From: Pinguiococcus pyrenoidosus
Taxonomy: Eukaryota > Sar > Pinguiophyceae > Pinguiochrysidales > Pinguiochrysidaceae
Assembly: GCA_019677205.1 (NCBI GenBank)
Contig: JAAMXY010001576.1
Coordinates: 1,730-13,618 of the forward strand
DNA: 11,889 bases
Direction of reading: 5' to 3'
The notes under the pieces were generated by a model. That model saw only the letters and a program-made list of their open reading frames with translations, was not told the DNA's origin and did no database searches. The position numbers and the translations under genes were made by a program. Numbering within the stretch: the stretch's first letter is position 1; every line of letters begins with the position of its first letter. Positions 9,138 to 11,889 of this stretch are shown in pieces.

Positions 9138-9479
9138 TTTCGGCGCCTCCCCTGGCTAGCTCTCTCTTCCTGCCCAGCGAGAAGCGAGCTGGAGGTCCAG
9201 AGGTTCCGACGGTCGACGGCGTCGGGAGAGCGGCGCCGCGTCTGCGCACGTAAAGCGACTTGGATCCAAAGCTTCGCCCGCGAAGCCGTGGACCGCTCAG
9301 CTGATGGTAGCTCTGCGTCAGTGGCTTCGGCGTGGCCAATGGGAGCGGGGTTTGCAGGATCTGGGCGGATCCGGTTGGGGGACATGCGAAGATACGGGAC
9401 AGCAGGTGGAGCAGCTTCCAAGAAGATCGGGAGCGGTCTGGAGCAAGGTTGAAGCTTACGGCCGCAGCTTATTGGGGAC
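9138..9479 (-). promoter_or_regulatory. Upstream region of NNT (5' UTR and probable promoter)
   Basis: This is GC-rich sequence between the NNT start codon and the AT-richer retrotransposon flank. A CCAAT pentamer on the plus strand (9336-9340) lies about 200 bp upstream of the ATG, which would act as an inverted CCAAT box for NNT. A small palindrome GCTTCG-CCCG-CGAAGC lies near 9271-9286. No TATA box is evident. Several short open frames cross the region, but none has recognisable protein content. Confidence 0.35.
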
Positions 9480-9785
9480 TAAACTATTTCACATTTCTTT
9501 TCAAAAGCGCCTTCTTGTAGCGTGCCGGGAAATACCCAGTGATGATTGGATGAGAGAAACTCCATGACGACGTGATAAGTGCCACCTTTAGTATACGGTG
9601 TGAGTTATTGTAGCTTTATGATGCGTGTTTTATGGTGATCCCGATAGGTTTGCGTGCGTCAGTGCGTTGAAGCTCGAACAATGAGATCTCGCCTAGACGC
9701 GAGCGCCACGCCTACGAGACCAACCAGACCCTTCTCTCTCGTAGTTTCCGTTCCTTCCTCATCGCCTTATTTTGGCATCTTATAG
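9480..9785 (+). repeat. Probable 5' LTR and flank of retrotransposon (boundaries unresolved)
   Basis: This stretch is visibly less GC-rich than the gene to its left and ends at the primer-binding site, where a 5' LTR must end. A possible LTR runs from TGTGAG (9599) to TTGGCA (9777), beginning TG and ending CA, with an 8-nt spacer before the primer site. The 3' LTR lies beyond the window, so neither the ends nor a target-site duplication can be shown. Confidence 0.35.
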
Positions 9786-9823
9786 TGGTGACACGAGTGG
9801 GATTCGAACCCACGCCCGAAGAC
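9786..9823 (+). other. Retrotransposon primer-binding site matching the 3' part of tRNA-Leu
   Basis: On the minus strand this reads as tRNA from the variable arm to CCA: variable arm GTC-TTCG-GGC (9823-9814), T stem GTGGG, T loop TTCGAAT, T stem CCCAC (9813-9797), acceptor strand TCGTGTC (9796-9790), discriminator A and CCA (9789-9786). Discriminator A and the hairpin variable arm point to tRNA-Leu. The encoded CCA and missing 5' half exclude an ordinary nuclear tRNA gene. The plus strand begins with TGG, as a minus-strand primer site should. Confidence 0.85.
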
Positions 9824-9858
9824 TGCGGCGGATCAAGAGCCTCATCTATCAGGAAAGG

Positions 9859-10566
9859 ATGCGTCGCCGACAGGAACGGAGCAATGACGATCGTCGGCGT
9901 GGAGCATCGTCGCAGATAATGATGGCCTTCGACTCCGCGAGGGGCAAACCCGATCGGCAGGCACCACGTTCAATCGGCTATCGTCCGAGCCGGCCATTGT
10001 TGCCGACATCGACGGTCTATGGGCCAGCTAATCTCGGTGACGAAGAACAACACCCCGTACAACCTGGGGATCTGCACGACGCGACCGATGCTGACTTGTT
10101 CGTCGTTGATGCTGCGGCCTCCGTATTCCTCGCTGACGTTGCGGATCAGAACCTCCGGCTCGGCTTCAGTGTGGAGACGGAGCTGGAACCTGCTCGCCTC
10201 GGACAGAGAAAGCCGCTGATAAAGAGTCGAATAGGGCCCATCTTACTCGATAGCGGATGCTCCTTGCCGGCGATCGTTCCAAAGCACATGGTGAACGACA
10301 TGCGGCGACGGAACCGACGATCTGATTTCTATTTCGGCCGTATCGTTGCCGCAAACCGTTACAAGCAAGCCATTCCAATAGCGAGCTTCGGATCCAAGCA
10401 TTCTCTCTCTCAAGCATTGGGAACCGCCACGATCGAGCATGCGGTGTTCGTGAATTCTCGGCGAGGCTCGGGCCAGCAAAGCCCAGGCCCGGCACCATTT
10501 CGGGCTCTATCAACTCCGTGCTCACGACGAATATGCCTACTCCGATGGCGACATTCTAGGATATGA
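9859..10566 (+). CDS. Retrotransposon frame with retropepsin-like aspartic protease
   Basis: The frame is open from 9772 through the primer-binding site. The first ATG is at 9859 and gives 235 residues. The N-terminal part is basic (MRRRQERSNDDRRR) and not recognisable as Gag. The protease active site is GPILLDSGCS, with the catalytic Asp codon at 10249-10251, followed by a hydrophobic strand IEHAVFV ending at 10452. The expected ILG motif of the second half is missing in this frame but occurs one base out of phase at 10454-10462. After 10452 the translation turns into Pro/Arg/Ser-rich sequence, so the tail to 10566 is probably out of frame. Retropepsins cut the Gag-Pol polyprotein. The protease call rests mainly on the DSG motif and its position between primer site and integrase. 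Confidence 0.65.
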   Translation: MRRRQERSNDDRRRGASSQIMMAFDSARGKPDRQAPRSIGYRPSRPLLPTSTVYGPANLGDEEQHPVQPGDLHDATDADLFVVDAAASVFLADVADQNLRLGFSVETELEPARLGQRKPLIKSRIGPILLDSGCSLPAIVPKHMVNDMRRRNRRSDFYFGRIVAANRYKQAIPIASFGSKHSLSQALGTATIEHAVFVNSRRGSGQQSPGPAPFRALSTPCSRRICLLRWRHSRI

Positions 10567-11860
10567 CCACATAATTATCAAGTCCAGCGCCAATTCGGTA
10601 GGTGTTGCAACTGTAACAGATTTGGTGTCCGGCTACGTTGTTTTGTATGCGATTCGGTCACAGGAGCATGAACATCTCCTGGAGCAGTTCGAGAAGCACT
10701 ATTTGACCACGTATGGATGTCCAAGGGTTATCGTTGCCGATTCAGAGCTTGACTCAACAGTCTGGCGACAATTCGCAAACCAACTGCGCATTCGGCTATC
10801 AATTACAGTGCCCTATCACCCTCTGGGAAATGCCGTTGCAGAACGAACAAATCGCAGTGTACAGGACGTTCTGCGAACCTTTATATTGGAGAACAACCAA
10901 GTCTCGGTCCTCGAGGCTAAGGACACCAGACGAGCTCCAGTTGGATGGGAGCGCTACTTGCCCTACGTGCAAGCCACTCTCAACGCGAGGAATATTACTG
11001 GCACATCTGTTACGCCATATGCGGTCAAGTTCGGAAGAGTCTTCCGTTCTCCATCCGACGTCTTGCTGCTGCCTCCCGTCAACAAGGACATCTCCATCCA
11101 AACTTCCGACGTGGCTAGCCTTGCTCAACGACGTAAAGCGATAATTGAGCGTATTATCCAACTGGTTCGGCGAACTCGGATCGATCAAAGGGCAGCCGTG
11201 TTGCTTCGTGTCAACGCCAGCCGTACGGTCGATACCCTGCCAGTCGGCAGCCATGTCATGAGGGTTATCAAGGGCCGATCGCCCAAGTTAGCGGTGACGT
11301 CCATCGGTCCTTACCAGGTTGTGTCAGAGACCCGGCCGAACGTTTATCAAATTCGGCACGTGGGAACACTCGAGGTCAGTCTGGCGCATCGTTCGACGTT
11401 AATCTTGCTGCGGGACTTCGTCGAGAGGCCCACATATCGACGGTTATCTCGACCTCATCTCGTTCAGCACGTTGATGGGGCGGCATTACGCCGCCATGAA
11501 CTCCTATTTTGGAGATACAAGGCACCTCAACGCAGTACCGAGGTTCGTCCTGTCTTCATCGGGGAGGTTGCCCAACTACAACCCGGACGAATGTTGCTCC
11601 ACAATTACCTCGACACACGACAAGGTAAAGCATTGGAGTTTACGATGCCAATCAGTGAGCGTGTCGTCGCCCCAGGCTATTCCAGAGTCGTGCAAGGTCA
11701 ACGCGTTATGATTGGTACTTGGAGGCCACGAAGTACCGACGTGCCTCTCTATGAGTTCGTGTTTCTTAATGCTATCGTTATCTTGGCCAAGATCGATCCC
11801 GATGCGCTCTCCCCTGAAGGATGGACGGATGACTCGAGAGCCGAGCTTCGATCCTTGTAG
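10454..11860 (+). CDS. Retrotransposon integrase (rve core plus GPY/F C-terminal domain)
   Basis: The frame opens directly after an in-frame TGA at 10451 and runs 468 codons to TAG at 11858-11860. It needs no ATG, because pol products are usually made as part of a polyprotein. The pre-core linker contains GLYQLRAHDE. The catalytic core has VTDLVSGYV with the first Asp at 10619-10621, VIVADSELD with the second Asp at 10739-10741, and AVAERTNR with the Glu at 10841-10843, so all three acids are present. Between second Asp and Glu there are 33 residues rather than the usual 35. The SH3-like C-terminal domain carries SIGPYQVVS (GPY at 11306-11314). No HHCC zinc-binding domain is present upstream. 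About 160 further residues after the GPY domain match nothing I recognise and lack an obvious chromodomain. The intact long frame suggests a fairly recent insertion. Confidence 0.9.
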   Translation: MLGEARASKAQARHHFGLYQLRAHDEYAYSDGDILGYDHIIIKSSANSVGVATVTDLVSGYVVLYAIRSQEHEHLLEQFEKHYLTTYGCPRVIVADSELDSTVWRQFANQLRIRLSITVPYHPLGNAVAERTNRSVQDVLRTFILENNQVSVLEAKDTRRAPVGWERYLPYVQATLNARNITGTSVTPYAVKFGRVFRSPSDVLLLPPVNKDISIQTSDVASLAQRRKAIIERIIQLVRRTRIDQRAAVLLRVNASRTVDTLPVGSHVMRVIKGRSPKLAVTSIGPYQVVSETRPNVYQIRHVGTLEVSLAHRSTLILLRDFVERPTYRRLSRPHLVQHVDGAALRRHELLFWRYKAPQRSTEVRPVFIGEVAQLQPGRMLLHNYLDTRQGKALEFTMPISERVVAPGYSRVVQGQRVMIGTWRPRSTDVPLYEFVFLNAIVILAKIDPDALSPEGWTDDSRAELRSL

Positions 11861-11889
11861 TTTCCGTCATTACGGCGAGTTTCTCTCAA

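Larger units (their letters stand above)
9786..11889 (+). mobile_element. Ty3/gypsy-like LTR retrotransposon, internal region, cut by window end
   Basis: Components in order are the primer-binding site, a frame with an aspartic protease, and a frame with an integrase. Gypsy affinity rests on the integrase: the pre-core GLYQL, core YHPLGNAVAERTNR, and a C-terminal GPYQV (GPY/F) motif. No capsid or zinc-knuckle Gag is seen in the roughly 400 bases before the protease, and no reverse transcriptase or RNase H lies between protease and integrase. The copy therefore appears internally deleted, or has reverse transcriptase downstream of integrase as in Gmr1-type elements. It points away from NNT and starts within about 650 bp of the NNT start codon. 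Confidence 0.83.

Noticed and set aside
5880-9452. A 1190-codon open frame on the plus strand, antisense to the whole NNT gene.
   Set aside because: Its His/Arg/Gly/Ala-rich, motif-free translation is what a gene with strong G/C third positions yields on the opposite strand. The minus-strand frame is unmistakably transhydrogenase.
9741-9751. Shared 11-mer GTAGTTTCCGT near 9741 and again at 11858-11868, as a sign of paired LTRs.
   Set aside because: The match does not extend, and 11-mers repeat by chance in a window this long.
9786-9823. A minus-strand tRNA-Leu gene.
   Set aside because: No matching 5' acceptor strand, D arm or anticodon arm follows, and CCA is encoded. The position before retrotransposon frames fits a primer-binding site.

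Overview
The window is nuclear DNA from a eukaryote, most likely an alga or other protist with a compact, GC-rich, intron-poor genome. The evidence is two short in-frame GT-AG introns with plausible branch points, an Arg-rich mitochondrial presequence on an animal-type fused transhydrogenase, and an LTR retrotransposon with a tRNA-Leu primer-binding site. A lineage such as a red alga would fit, but the sequence alone does not settle taxonomy.

Region 1 (2-5344, + strand) looks at first like two adjacent reading frames: an XPG/FEN/Asteroid-like nuclease (2-1330) and a DExH-box RNA helicase (1334-5344). A 93-nt intron (1262-1354) with a consensus GTAAGT donor and a pyrimidine-rich CAG acceptor joins them in phase 0. 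They therefore appear to be one gene for a protein of about 1749 residues, with an N-terminal metal-dependent nuclease fold whose catalytic acids look intact and a complete superfamily-2 helicase behind it. This is the most interesting object in the window.

Region 2 (5345-5927) is intergenic sequence between convergent genes; nothing specific is recognised there.

Region 3 (5928-9137, - strand) is a full-length proton-translocating NAD(P) transhydrogenase in the alpha-then-beta order of animal NNT. The long reading frame has no ATG before its upstream stop. A 61-nt first exon (9077-9137) supplies an ATG and a textbook matrix-targeting presequence, and a 105-nt intron (8972-9076) connects it in frame, giving 1034 residues. 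The intron carries a perfect 17-bp hairpin.

Region 4 (9138 to about 9480) is the upstream region of the transhydrogenase gene.

Region 5 (about 9480-11889, + strand) is a Ty3/gypsy-like LTR retrotransposon running off the right edge. It has a probable 5' LTR or leader, a primer-binding site matching 38 nt of a tRNA-Leu 3' part, a short frame with a retroviral-type aspartic protease, and a long integrase frame with a GPY/F-type C-terminal domain. No Gag, reverse transcriptase or RNase H is visible between the primer-binding site and the integrase. The element is either internally deleted or has an unusual gene order with reverse transcriptase beyond the window.
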